Notes under the pieces: generated by a model | Seen by the model: the letters and a program-made list of their open reading frames with translations, nothing else | Database searches by the model: none | What the model was told of the DNA's origin: nothing | Assembly (NCBI RefSeq): GCF_900110955.1 | Contig: NZ_FOFR01000024.1 | Location: forward strand, 62,001 to 126,000 | DNA: 64,000 nucleotides | Origin: Lentzea xinjiangensis | GTDB lineage: Bacteria; Actinomycetota; Actinomycetes; Mycobacteriales; Pseudonocardiaceae | Direction: 5' to 3' | Shown here: positions 36,637 to 45,034 of the stretch, piece by piece | Layout: each line of letters starts with the position of its first letter | How positions within the stretch are numbered: position 1 is the stretch's first letter | Made by a program: the position numbers and the translations under genes

Positions 36637-37275
36637 TCACGTGGTCTGGCTCGCGCGCTGGGGCCGGGTGATCGCCGCCAGCACGAACTCGCGGATCTCT
36701 GCGGCGATCTCGTCGGCGGCGAGTGGTGGCTCGTGCGCCTGCCACTCGCGCAGCAGCCCGGTGATCGCCCCCACCAGCGCGATCGCCGTCAGCCGGTAGG
36801 ACCGCCGTGGCGCCGTTCCGGCGGCGGCGGCGCGAAGGGCCTCGGACTCGATGAACTCGGCCCACGTGCTCACCCACCGCACGTGCTGCCGCTCGATCTC
36901 CGCGTTCACCCCGACGGCCTCGACGTAGTTGAGCCGGGGAGCGCGCGGATCGGCGGTCACGGTGCGCACGAACACGTCCAGCAGCGTCGTGACCCTGCTC
37001 ACGAGGTCCTCGGTCTCCAGCGCGGCGAGCGTCGAGCGGACCTCGGCGAACGCCGTGGCGTTGATGAGGTCGTGCAGCTCGCGCAGCAGCTCCTCCTTCG
37101 AGGCGAACTCCTCGTAGAAGGTGCGCGTGGAGACGCCGGCCTCACGGCACAGCTCGGAGATCCGGGTGGCGGCGAAGCCCGTGCCGGTGAACAGCGCCAG
37201 CCCCGCGCGCAGCAGCCTCGCCCGGCGCTGCGCCCTGCGCTGCTCGGGCGAGATACCGCCATAGGCACGTGCCAC
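36637..37275 (-). CDS. TetR-family transcriptional regulator
   Basis: 212 residues from GTG 37275, preferred over an upstream TTG because GGGGAG precedes it and family members start close to this point. HTH: LLRAGLALFTGTGFAATRISEL, REAGVSTRTFYEEFASKEEL. The C-terminal domain (RLNYVEAVGVNAEIERQHVRWV) is like regulators of membrane-lipid or drug-efflux genes, but no target is obvious. It is convergent with the other TetR gene (65 bp apart). The upstream gap 37276-37366 contains GTAACCGGGGTT, a weak inverted repeat that could be its operator. Confidence 0.88.
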   Translation of the reverse strand: MARAYGGISPEQRRAQRRARLLRAGLALFTGTGFAATRISELCREAGVSTRTFYEEFASKEELLRELHDLINATAFAEVRSTLAALETEDLVSRVTTLLDVFVRTVTADPRAPRLNYVEAVGVNAEIERQHVRWVSTWAEFIESEALRAAAAGTAPRRSYRLTAIALVGAITGLLREWQAHEPPLAADEIAAEIREFVLAAITRPQRASQTT

Positions 37276-37366
37276 GGAGAGGTGCTCCCCACTGGTAACC
37301 GGGGTTGTCAGATTACTTCGGCGCAACCTCGGACGCGGTCAGGCGTCTAGACCTTTGCACGGACGA

Positions 37367-37954
37367 TCAGCCGCCGGTCGCGCTCGGAACCAGTGCGGGG
37401 CAGCCGCCCGTGGCGTAGCCGGCGTGGTACTCGAAATGCCACTGCTCGTTTTCGTAGCGGCGGCACCAGCCGAGGGTGCCGCCGTTTTTCTCGACCCATT
37501 TCGCTGATTCGATCGGCTGCACGTCCACCGCGAATCCGATCACGTGCATCGACCGGTCCGGCGGGTTCAGCACGTACTTCGACGCGAGTTCCGCGCTGCC
37601 GAACTTCTCGACGGCCTCGTCGAACTCGGCCTGCTGTTGCCCGCGGCTGCGCTTGCCGTCGTTCAGGCACAGCTGAACGCCCTGCTCAGCGGCCTTGGCG
37701 CGCAACGAGAGCCAAGCCTGCAGAACCTCGGGGCGAAGCCCCTCCGGCTTTTCGTCGAAGTAGCGGGCGTCGATCGGGCACGGCGGACCGTCCGGTGGTC
37801 CCGGCACCTCCTCGACAATCGCGATCGGCTTTCCCGGCTGCCGGTCGAACACGAGCGTCAATCTGCCCAGGTATCCCAGCGCGCCGCCGGCGGAAACCAC
37901 GAGTGTGACGATCAGCAGCACGCCGAACACGACGCGTCTGGAGGTCTTGGACAT
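37367..37954 (-). CDS. M15-family (VanY-like) D-alanyl-D-alanine carboxypeptidase
   Basis: 195 residues from ATG 37954. One N-terminal membrane helix (VVFGVLLIVTLVVSAGGALG) anchors it with the catalytic part outside. The M15 zinc site is complete: SMHVIGFAVD (His137, Asp144) and ENEQWHFEY (Glu170, His173). It should trim the terminal D-Ala from peptidoglycan stem peptides. No vanHAX genes are next to it, so a housekeeping cell-wall role is more likely than glycopeptide resistance. Confidence 0.88.
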   Translation of the reverse strand: MSKTSRRVVFGVLLIVTLVVSAGGALGYLGRLTLVFDRQPGKPIAIVEEVPGPPDGPPCPIDARYFDEKPEGLRPEVLQAWLSLRAKAAEQGVQLCLNDGKRSRGQQQAEFDEAVEKFGSAELASKYVLNPPDRSMHVIGFAVDVQPIESAKWVEKNGGTLGWCRRYENEQWHFEYHAGYATGGCPALVPSATGG

Positions 37955-38198
37955 GATTCGGATAATACGTCGGCGGACGGGTATCTCTGTCAGCAACCCG
38001 TAACAGTCCCTCGGCAGCCGTGTCCCGGCGAACGTGGCGCACAACACATCCGTTCGGCCCAGTCGTGCTTTCGCAGGGCGCGCGAATGTGATCGGTGAAC
38101 AGTTCCTGGCCCCTTTCGCGGCGCCGAAACGTGGTGGCAACATCTGCGGCGGCCGAGAACCGGCCCGATTTGCACCAGGTCTCAGGAGGACCGCTTTC

Positions 38199-38591
38199 AT
38201 GTCCGCCCGCATTTTCACGTTCGTCGCACTCCTCGCTTCTGTTCTCACCTTCGCCGGCACCGCCCAGGCCGCTCCCGCCGCACCGGCGGGCACCGTTCTG
38301 GTCCTGACGGCGCAGTACTCCGAGTTCGACGGCAACGCCTTCAAGGCGACCGTCCTGACCTGCGACCGGGGTGACAGCCACCCGCTCAGGGCCCTCGCCT
38401 GCGCGACGCTGGCGGCCACCGGTGCCGACCTGGGGTCGATGCAGGCCGACGGCAGGGCCTGCACGCTGCACCACGCGCCGGTCGAAGTGTCGATGTCCGG
38501 TTTCTGGCGCGGTGCACCCGTGCACCAGGTGCACACTTATCCGAACTCGTGCGTCATGCTGGCGCACACCGGTGCCCTGTTCGATTTCTAG
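38199..38591 (+). CDS. Subtilisin inhibitor (SSI)-family secreted protease inhibitor
   Basis: 130 residues from ATG 38199 with a strong AGGAGG-type site upstream. A signal peptide ends at about AQA (residue 24). The mature ~106 residues match the SSI family in size and in four cysteines (55, 68, 88, 118), which should form Cys55-Cys68 and Cys88-Cys118. By alignment with CPMVYDP of SSI, the reactive loop is CTLHHAP, so Leu90 is the likely P1 residue, suggesting subtilisin/chymotrypsin-like targets. It is divergent from the VanY-like gene (244 bp shared upstream region). Confidence 0.9.
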   Translation: MSARIFTFVALLASVLTFAGTAQAAPAAPAGTVLVLTAQYSEFDGNAFKATVLTCDRGDSHPLRALACATLAATGADLGSMQADGRACTLHHAPVEVSMSGFWRGAPVHQVHTYPNSCVMLAHTGALFDF

Positions 38592-38614
38592 GAATCGAAA
38601 GGACACCGGCCATC

Positions 38615-38655
38615 AATGTGGAGCGGGGCGCGGCAGGGGCGCTCCGCTCCACATT
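38615..38655 (+). terminator. Terminator hairpin after the SSI gene
   Basis: A perfect 12-bp stem (AATGTGGAGCGG at 38615-38626 pairing with 38644-38655) with a 17-nt loop, 24 bp after the stop. There is only a short T run, as is usual in high-GC actinomycetes. Confidence 0.75.
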
Positions 38656-38721
38656 TCTGCGCACCCGGAACGGTGTTGCGCCGAATGGCGGGTGGCCTGA
38701 GCGGTGTGCGAGGGTGAGATC

Positions 38722-39819
38722 ATGGCCGCCACCTCGCGTTTCCCCCTGCTCTCCTGGACGACCATCGCCCCCGCGCTCGGCGTGCTGCTGCTCGTCCTGA
38801 CGTGGGGACGGGAGCTCGCCCCCGTGCTCGTGGCGCTCGTCGCACTGGTCCTCGCCGGGACCGTGCTCGCCGCCGTGCACCACGCCGAGGTCGTGGCGCT
38901 GCGGGTCGGGGAGCCGTTCGGGTCGCTGGTCCTCGCGGTGGCGGTGACGATCATCGAGGTGGCCCTGATCGTCACGCTGATGGTGTCCGGCGGCCCCGAG
39001 GCGTCGTCACTGGCGCGCGACACCGTCTTCGCGGCGGTCATGATCACCACGAACGGCATCGTCGGCATCGCGCTGCTGCTCGGCGCGCTCAAGCACGGCA
39101 CCACCCTGTTCAACGCCGAGGGCAGCGGCGGCGCGCTCGCCACGGTGATGACGCTGGCCGCGCTCACGCTGGTGCTGCCGACGTTCACCACCACCACGCC
39201 CGGCCCCGAGTTCTCCGGTCCGCAGCTCGCGTTCGCCGCGCTCGCGTCCCTCGCCCTGTACGGGTTGTTCGTCTTCACCCAGACCGTCCGCCACCGCGAC
39301 TTCTTCCTCCCGGTCGACGAGGACGGCGTGATCGAGGCCGACGAGCACGCCGAGGCGCCGTCCGGGAAGGCCGCGCTCGCGTCGCTGGGCTTCCTGCTCG
39401 TCGCGCTGGTCGCGGTGGTGGGCCTCGCGAAGATCGAGTCACCCGCGATCGAGGCCGGCGTGCGGGCGGCCGGGTTCCCGCCGTCGTTCGTCGGTGTCGT
39501 GATCGCCCTGCTGGTGCTGCTGCCCGAGACCATCGCCGCCGCGCGCGCCGCCTTGCGCGACCGCATCCAGACGAGTCTCAACCTCGGCTACGGCTCGGCG
39601 ATCGCGAGCATCGGCCTCACCATCCCGACGATCGCGCTGGCCACGATCTGGCTCGACGGCCCGCTGCTGCTCGGGCTCGGCTCGACGCAGATGATCCTGC
39701 TGCTGCTCACGGTCCTGGTCAGCGTGCTGACCGTGGTGCCGGGCCGCGCCACGAGGCTGCAGGGCGGTGTCCACCTGGTGCTGCTGGCGGCGTTCCTGTT
39801 CCTGGCCGTGAACCCGTAG
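38722..39819 (+). CDS. CaCA-family cation/proton antiporter (ChaA-like)
   Basis: 365 residues from ATG 38722, chosen because GAGGGTGAG lies 4-12 nt upstream (an earlier GTG 38704 would overlap that site). About 11 membrane helices. The two alpha-repeats of Na+/Ca2+ exchangers are visible, each with the key acidic residue: AVAVTIIEVALIVTLM in the first half and LVLLPETIAAARAAL in the second. An acidic loop (VDEDGVIEADEHAE) separates the halves. It probably exchanges Ca2+ or Na+/K+ for H+ at the cell membrane. It stands alone between terminator 38615-38655 and the lipase gene. Confidence 0.9.
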   Translation: MAATSRFPLLSWTTIAPALGVLLLVLTWGRELAPVLVALVALVLAGTVLAAVHHAEVVALRVGEPFGSLVLAVAVTIIEVALIVTLMVSGGPEASSLARDTVFAAVMITTNGIVGIALLLGALKHGTTLFNAEGSGGALATVMTLAALTLVLPTFTTTTPGPEFSGPQLAFAALASLALYGLFVFTQTVRHRDFFLPVDEDGVIEADEHAEAPSGKAALASLGFLLVALVAVVGLAKIESPAIEAGVRAAGFPPSFVGVVIALLVLLPETIAAARAALRDRIQTSLNLGYGSAIASIGLTIPTIALATIWLDGPLLLGLGSTQMILLLLTVLVSVLTVVPGRATRLQGGVHLVLLAAFLFLAVNP

Positions 39820-39937
39820 CCCGGGCCACGACCCAGTCCGGTCCGGCGCGAAGCCATGACCCGAACGCCCTATTGCCCCGTTACGACGTTCGGCCCTACT
39901 TTGCGGTCACGCCGGTTACCACAAAGGGGTCCCACCG

Positions 39938-41068
39938 ATGCAGCTCCGTGCCGTGCTCGCCGCCGTCCTGCTCCTGTTCGCCCTCGCTCCGCCGGCGCAG
40001 GCGGCCGCGCCGGGCGACCTGGTCAGCAGCCGGGAGGTGGCGTGGCACCCGGAACCGCTGAGACTGCTGCCCGCTCCGGTCAAGGCCTACGACATCCGCT
40101 ACCGCTCGACCTCCGCGACGGGCACCGGCACCGTCGTGTCCGGCATGGTGCTGGTCTCGCCGCTGCCGTGGAACAACGGCCCGCGCCCGATCGTGGCGTA
40201 CGCGATGGGCACGCAGGGCATGGCCGACCGCTGCGCGCCGTCGCAGCAGCTGCAGAACGGCACCGAGGTCGAGACGGCCTTCCTCGCGCAGGCGATGTTC
40301 AAGGGCTGGGCGGTCGCCGTCACCGACTACGAAGGCCTCGGCACGCCGGGGGACCACACCTACGCGGTTGCCCGCTCCGAAGGCCGCGCCCTGCTGGACG
40401 TGGCGCGGGCGGCGAGCGGCATCCCCGGTCTGTCCGCTGACGCCCCGGTCGGTGTTTTCGGCTACTCGCAGGGTGGTCAGGCCGCGTCGGCCGCCGCCGA
40501 GCAGTGGAAGTCCTACGCGCCTTCGGTGAACGTCGTCGGCGTGGCGGCGGGCGGTGTGCCGGCCGACCTGAACGCGGTCGCGAAGTTCAACGACGGCAAC
40601 GCCGGTTCGGGCCTGGTCTTCGCGGCGGCGGCGGGATACGCCGCCGCCTACCCGGAGCTGCCGCTGGCGTCGGTGCTCAACGCCCGCGGCACCCAGGTCA
40701 TCGACCGGATCCGCAACTCGTGCGTCGCCGAGATCGCCCTCGTGGCGCCGTTCACGCGGCTCGACTCGCTGACGACCCGGCCGAACGTCATCCAGGACCC
40801 GGTGTGGCAGCAACGGCTGGGGGAGAACGCGCTCGGTTCGGTCAGGCCCGCCGCGCCCGTGTACCTCTACCACGGCACGCTGGACGAGCTGATCCCGTTC
40901 GGCGTGGGGCAGGCGCTGCGGTCGCGGTGGTGCTCGCTGGGCGCCGACGTGCAGTGGACGCCGTTGCCGCTGCTCGGTCACGTCGCCGCGGTGAGCGCGT
41001 GGGGCTCGAACGCGATGAACTGGCTCGGCGAGCGGTTCGCCGGCAACACGACGCGCCCCAACTGCTGA
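39938..41068 (+). CDS. Secreted lipase (LIP family)
   Basis: 376 residues from ATG 39938. A signal peptide runs to about AQA (residue 23). The LIP-type alpha/beta-hydrolase fold has its nucleophile Ser177 in GYSQGG, Asp316 in HGTLDELIP and His348 in LLGHVAAV, a full triad. Cysteines (RCAPS, NSCVAE, RWCSLG, RPNC) suggest disulfides, consistent with export. It should hydrolyse triacylglycerols or related esters outside the cell. Separate from the lipid operon and probably unrelated to it. Confidence 0.9.
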   Translation: MQLRAVLAAVLLLFALAPPAQAAAPGDLVSSREVAWHPEPLRLLPAPVKAYDIRYRSTSATGTGTVVSGMVLVSPLPWNNGPRPIVAYAMGTQGMADRCAPSQQLQNGTEVETAFLAQAMFKGWAVAVTDYEGLGTPGDHTYAVARSEGRALLDVARAASGIPGLSADAPVGVFGYSQGGQAASAAAEQWKSYAPSVNVVGVAAGGVPADLNAVAKFNDGNAGSGLVFAAAAGYAAAYPELPLASVLNARGTQVIDRIRNSCVAEIALVAPFTRLDSLTTRPNVIQDPVWQQRLGENALGSVRPAAPVYLYHGTLDELIPFGVGQALRSRWCSLGADVQWTPLPLLGHVAAVSAWGSNAMNWLGERFAGNTTRPNC

Positions 41069-41098
41069 TCGCCCCGGCTGATCGCCCCGGCGGGGAGA

Positions 41099-41557
41099 TC
41101 ACTCCAGGAAGTCCGGCGGGGGGAACCTCCGCCGGAACGTGAAGCCGTCCGCCGTCGGCCCGTTCGCCCGCACCAGGTCGAGCTTGGCGAGCCCCTCCCC
41201 GACGGTGGGCCGGTAGCCCGCGGGCACCCACCACATCACGTCCGCCGCCGTCTCGGGGTCGAACCACCGGGCGCTCAGCTTGACCGCCTCGAGGTGGACA
41301 CCGCTGAAGGTGAACTCCCACAACGCCTCGACGGACTCCCAGACGCTCATGTTGAACGCCTCGCGCCACGGATCGCGCCCGAGCGCGCGCAGGTCGGCCA
41401 TGGCCTGCTCGGCCGACGGCCGCCACACGAACCCCGGGGCCCGGTGCGCGAGGTCGTTGACCGGGTCGATCCGGTTGGTGAACCCGCGCATCCGCGGGTG
41501 GTCGAACGACCACCGGCCGATCGTGATGTTGGCCTGTGCGAGCTGAAAATCCCCCAT
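41099..41557 (-). CDS. DUF3291 domain protein
   Basis: 152 residues from ATG 41557; a second in-frame ATG at 41572 would add five residues. The start FQLAQANITIGRWSFDHPRMRGF and the core AFNMSVWESVEALWEFTFSGVH are characteristic of DUF3291, a small ferredoxin-like alpha/beta family, related in fold to antibiotic-biosynthesis monooxygenases, with no known function. It is divergent from the dehydrogenase gene with only 24 bp between starts. Confidence 0.85.
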   Translation of the reverse strand: MGDFQLAQANITIGRWSFDHPRMRGFTNRIDPVNDLAHRAPGFVWRPSAEQAMADLRALGRDPWREAFNMSVWESVEALWEFTFSGVHLEAVKLSARWFDPETAADVMWWVPAGYRPTVGEGLAKLDLVRANGPTADGFTFRRRFPPPDFLE

Positions 41558-41581
41558 GCCCCACTCTGACATGATCAGCTC

Positions 41582-42514
41582 ATGAAGTGCGTGGTGCTGG
41601 ACGACTACCAGGGCGTGGCCCTCGCGGCCGCCGACTGGTCGGGCCTCGACGTGACGGTGCTGCGCGAGCACCTGGACGACCCGGCCGCCGCCCTGGCCGA
41701 GGCCGAGTGCGTCGTGATCATGCGCGAGCGGACCCCGTTCACCGCCGATCTCCTCGCCCGGCTGCCCCGGCTGCGGCTGCTCGTCACGAGCGGCATGCGC
41801 AACGCCGCGATCGACCTCGCCGCGGCCCGCGACCGCGGCGTCACGGTGTGCGGCACCGGCAGCGCCAAGACCCCGCCCACGGAGCTGACCTGGGCGCTGA
41901 TCCTCGGCCTCGCTCGCAACCTGGTCGCCGAGAACGCGGCCTTCCGCGCCGGCGGCCCGTGGCAGAGCACCATCGGCGCCGACCTCGCCGGCCGCACCCT
42001 GGGCCTGCTCGGCTTCGGCCACCTCGGCCGGTCGGTCGGCCGCGTCGGCAAGGCGTTCGGCATGGACGTCGTCGCGTGGAGCCCGAACCTCACCGCCGAC
42101 CGGACCGGGCCCGAGGGCGTCCGGCTGGCGTCCGGTCTGCACGAGCTGTTGTCGCAGAGCGACTTCGCCTCGATCCACGTCGTCCTGAGCGACCGCAGCC
42201 GCGGCCTGGTGGACGCGGCGGCCCTGGCGTGCCTGAAGCCGTCGGCGTTCCTGGTGAACACCTCGCGAGCGGCCGTTGTGGACGGTGCGGCACTGCTGGA
42301 GGTGCTGCGGGAGCGGCGGATCGCCGGTGCGGGTCTCGACGTGTTCGAGGTGGAGCCGCTGCCGCTGGACGACGAGCTGCGGAGGTTGCCGAACGTGCTC
42401 GCCACCCCGCACCTCGGGTACGTCACCGAGGAGAACTACCGCGTCTACTTCCGCGAGGCCGTGGAGGACATCCACGCCTTCCTGGCGGGAGCGCCGGTGC
42501 GCGAGCTGCGGTGA
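41582..42514 (+). CDS. D-2-hydroxyacid dehydrogenase (NAD-dependent)
   Basis: 310 residues from ATG 41582. The central Rossmann motif is LGLLGFGHLGRSVGRV (GxGxxG). Catalytic residues are in place: Arg in LVTSGMRNAAIDL, Glu in GLDVFEVEPLP and His277 in ATPHLGYVTEENY. This is the phosphoglycerate/formate/lactate dehydrogenase superfamily; the substrate cannot be told from sequence. Cytosolic. It faces the DUF3291 gene across a 24-bp gap, so a shared bidirectional promoter is possible. Confidence 0.92.
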   Translation: MKCVVLDDYQGVALAAADWSGLDVTVLREHLDDPAAALAEAECVVIMRERTPFTADLLARLPRLRLLVTSGMRNAAIDLAAARDRGVTVCGTGSAKTPPTELTWALILGLARNLVAENAAFRAGGPWQSTIGADLAGRTLGLLGFGHLGRSVGRVGKAFGMDVVAWSPNLTADRTGPEGVRLASGLHELLSQSDFASIHVVLSDRSRGLVDAAALACLKPSAFLVNTSRAAVVDGAALLEVLRERRIAGAGLDVFEVEPLPLDDELRRLPNVLATPHLGYVTEENYRVYFREAVEDIHAFLAGAPVRELR

Positions 42515-42826
42515 CGACTCCGCACTCATCCCCGTGAATCGCGGGCAATGGCGCGGTTCTCCATACGTACTCGGAGAGGCAATGCCATCCGCACCTGGCC
42601 TGAAAGCGCATCTTTCGGTCTTTGGGGGTGCGCGCCGGCTACTGAGGGCAGGGCATCTCTCCACGGCGTCTGAGCTGCGGATGGGGTGGCCCGAGCGCCA
42701 CTCCGGAAGTGCCTGCCGAACCTTAAGCGAATTTAAATCCACCATGATCCAGCCCGGTGTGAACCCCGTCCGTGACCTCCCCGTAGTCATCGGTACAACA
42801 CCGATCGACCCCGAGGAGAGAATCGA
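42515..42826 (+). other. 312-bp gap before the repeat/RlpA-like gene
   Basis: No gene is visible. The part at 42722-42745 is AT-rich for this genome (TTAAGCGAATTTAAAT) and may hold the promoter of the downstream secreted protein. A strong GAGGAGAG ribosome binding site ends 7 nt before ATG 42827. Because related cell-wall proteins often sit behind c-di-AMP riboswitches I looked for one, but no recognisable ydaO-type core is present. Confidence 0.5.
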
Positions 42827-43660
42827 ATGGGCGCTCGACACCGCAAGCCCGCCATGATCGGCGCGGGCGCCACGCTCGCGGTCGCTGCTGTCGCCGGCGG
42901 CCTCTTCGCCTTCAGCGGCACCAACTCGAACGCGGCCGAGGACTGCGGCGGTCTGGACCAGGCGCTGCGGAACAACCTCGACTTCATCGCCGGGCAGCAG
43001 GCCAACCCCGACGCCCAGTCGGACGCCCGCATCGCGAACCGGCAGGCCGTCGTCACCCTCATCAACCAGCGGCGCGCGGCGGCCGGGTGCGGCGCCGACG
43101 TCCAGGCGCAGCCCGCGAAGGGCCAGGCCGCCACGTCCGGCGAGGACTGCGGCGGGCTGGACAAGGCGTTGCAGAACAACCTGAACTTCATCGCGGGGCA
43201 GAAGGCCAGCCCCGACGCGCAGTCCGAGGCCCGCATCGCGAACCGGCAGGCGGTGGTCGACCTCATCCAGCAGCGGCGCGCGGCGGCGGGCTGCGAGGGT
43301 GCGGGCAACGCCGACCAGGGCAACGCCGACCAGGGCCAGGGCAACCAGGGCCAGGCGACGGCCCAGCCCGCCCCGCAAGAGCCCGCGGCCGAGGAGGGCA
43401 CCGGCGCCACCGGCCAGCAGGTCTGCGCCGGCTCGACCGTCACGCTGTCCGGCGAGGGCGGCGCGCCCGCCGCGTCGAGCGGCGAGTTCCCGATCGGCAC
43501 CACGCTGAAGGTGACGAACTTGGACAACAACAAGTCCACCACCGTCAAGGTGGCGTCGGTGTCGGGTAGCTGCGCGCTGCTCAACAACGCCGCCTTCGAA
43601 CAGGTTCGCGAGCCCGGCAAGTTCCTGATCCGCCGCGCGCGGATCGAGAAGATCGGCTGA
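42827..43660 (+). CDS. Secreted protein with two internal repeats and an RlpA-like beta-barrel
   Basis: 277 residues from ATG 42827. Signal or anchor sequence at ~10-37. Two 51-residue repeats follow (residues 38-88 and 106-156), each starting EDCGGLD and ending RRAAAGC, with one Cys at each end and helical content between. After a Gln/Ala/Pro linker (AQPAPQEPAAEEG), residues ~203-277 resemble a double-psi beta-barrel as in RlpA or small endopeptidase inhibitors (FPIGTTLKVTNLDNNKSTTV). The catalytic Asp/His of lytic RlpA-like enzymes is not obvious, so a binding or inhibitory role in the cell wall is more likely. Confidence 0.7.
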   Translation: MGARHRKPAMIGAGATLAVAAVAGGLFAFSGTNSNAAEDCGGLDQALRNNLDFIAGQQANPDAQSDARIANRQAVVTLINQRRAAAGCGADVQAQPAKGQAATSGEDCGGLDKALQNNLNFIAGQKASPDAQSEARIANRQAVVDLIQQRRAAAGCEGAGNADQGNADQGQGNQGQATAQPAPQEPAAEEGTGATGQQVCAGSTVTLSGEGGAPAASSGEFPIGTTLKVTNLDNNKSTTVKVASVSGSCALLNNAAFEQVREPGKFLIRRARIEKIG

Positions 43661-43672
43661 CGACCGTCCACA

Positions 43673-43716
43673 ACGGACGGCCACTCCCGGTCAGGCGCGG
43701 GGGAGTGGCCGTCCGT
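43673..43716. terminator. Strong terminator hairpin
   Basis: A perfect 16-bp stem (43673-43688 with 43701-43716) and a 12-nt loop, starting 12 bp after the stop of the repeat/RlpA-like gene. Confidence 0.85.
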
Positions 43717-43731
43717 CGTGCTGGCGGACCT

Positions 43732-43764
43732 GCTCCTGACCGCTGACGGGCGGTGGTCAGGAGC
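43732..43764. promoter_or_regulatory. Second inverted repeat before the MFS gene
   Basis: Perfect 10-bp arms GCTCCTGACC / GGTCAGGAGC with a 13-nt spacer, 52 bp before the MFS start. It could be a second terminator or an operator for the transporter gene. Confidence 0.5.
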
Positions 43765-43815
43765 GGTCGCAGGTGGGATCTTGGTCTTCAGGTCGTCGAC
43801 CCCGGAGTGAGCCAA

Positions 43816-45033
43816 GTGACCGAGAATGCCGTGCCGGCCGCACCCTCCGTCTTCCGGAACACGTCTTTCCTGCGCTTGTGGACGGGCACCACGGCGTCGG
43901 GTCTCGCGATGTGGGCGCTGCCGTTCGTCCTGGGCCTCGCGGTGCTCGAACGCTCGATCACGGCCGTCGAACTGGGCGTCGTGCTGGCCACCAGGACGGC
44001 GGGGTTCCTCGCCGCGGTCCCCGTCGCCGGTGTGCTCGCCGACCGGCACTCGCGCCGTGCCGTGGTCTTCTGGTCGTGCGTCACGGCCGGTGTCGCCACA
44101 CCGATGATCGCGGTGGGCATGGGCAGGTCGCTGCTGCTGATGGCGGTGGCCGCCACGATCGTCGGAGCCGGGCAGGGCGCCTGCCGGCCCGCGTTCCAGG
44201 CGCTCGTGGCCGAGGTGGTGCCGGAGCAGGGGCGGCAGCAGGCCAACGCGGCCACCACGCTGGCGATCAGGGTGACCACGCTGGTCGCGCCGAGTCTCAC
44301 CGCGCTCGCGTCACTGCTCCTGGACGCCCGCGCGCTGCTGGCGGTGACCGCCGTGGCCTGGCTGTGCGCCGCGCTCGTGCCGCCCAAGGGCTCGGCCGGG
44401 CAGCCGCGCCCCGCCATCGCGCGTACGGGCCTCGTCGCCGAGTTCGCCGACGGCATCCGGGAGGCCCGCCGCCACCCGTGGATGCTCGCCGGGCTCGGCG
44501 CGCTGACAGCGGTGATCGCCACCGGCTACTCGGCCACGGCCGTCCTGCTGCCGTTGATCAGCAGGGACCGCTACGGGACGGAGGCGGTGCTGGCGGCCGC
44601 CACGACCGCGCACACCCTCGGCGCCCTCGCGGGCGCGGTGCTGATCGCCCGCTGGCGGCCGCGCGCGGCGGGATGGGCGGCGCTGGCCGGGCTCGGCTGC
44701 TACGCCTCCATCCCGCTGGGCCTGCTGGTGCCGGTGCACCCGGTCGTGCTGGTCGGCGCGTACGCCGTGGCGGGGATCGGCATCGAGCTGTTCAACGTCC
44801 CGTGGTTCACCGCGATCCAGCGCGAGGTCGAACCGGCCAAGCTCGCCCGCGTGTCCTCTTTGGACTTCCTGCTGTCGTACGGCCTGGCACCGGTCGGTCT
44901 GGCCCTGATCGCGCCGGCGCTCGGCCGGTTCGGGGAGAGCGCCGTGCTCGCCGGCTGCGTCGCGGTCTGCCTCGCGGCTCCCGCCGCGGCGGCGCTGGTG
45001 CCGTCGTCGCGGGGGTTCCGCCGCACGCCGTGA
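43816..45033 (+). CDS. MFS transporter
   Basis: 405 residues from GTG 43816, selected because GGAG lies 8 nt upstream. About 12 membrane helices. The MFS signature between helices 2 and 3 is present as GVLADRHSRRAVV. The length and the central loop (PPKGSAGQPRPAIART) fit the drug/metabolite efflux (DHA-like) group. The substrate is unknown and no biosynthetic gene is adjacent. Its stop is one base from that of the convergent XRE gene. Confidence 0.9.
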   Translation: MTENAVPAAPSVFRNTSFLRLWTGTTASGLAMWALPFVLGLAVLERSITAVELGVVLATRTAGFLAAVPVAGVLADRHSRRAVVFWSCVTAGVATPMIAVGMGRSLLLMAVAATIVGAGQGACRPAFQALVAEVVPEQGRQQANAATTLAIRVTTLVAPSLTALASLLLDARALLAVTAVAWLCAALVPPKGSAGQPRPAIARTGLVAEFADGIREARRHPWMLAGLGALTAVIATGYSATAVLLPLISRDRYGTEAVLAAATTAHTLGALAGAVLIARWRPRAAGWAALAGLGCYASIPLGLLVPVHPVVLVGAYAVAGIGIELFNVPWFTAIQREVEPAKLARVSSLDFLLSYGLAPVGLALIAPALGRFGESAVLAGCVAVCLAAPAAAALVPSSRGFRRTP

Positions 45034-45034
45034 C

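Noticed and set aside
37276..37326. Upstream TTG start for the second TetR gene
   Set aside because: GTG 37275 has a better ribosome binding site and gives the normal distance to the HTH.
37367..37954. Glycopeptide resistance (vanY)
   Set aside because: The M15 active site is present, but no vanH/A/X or sensor genes are near; a housekeeping role is more likely.
42515..42826. c-di-AMP riboswitch before the RlpA-like gene
   Set aside because: No recognisable conserved core; only the gene type suggested it.
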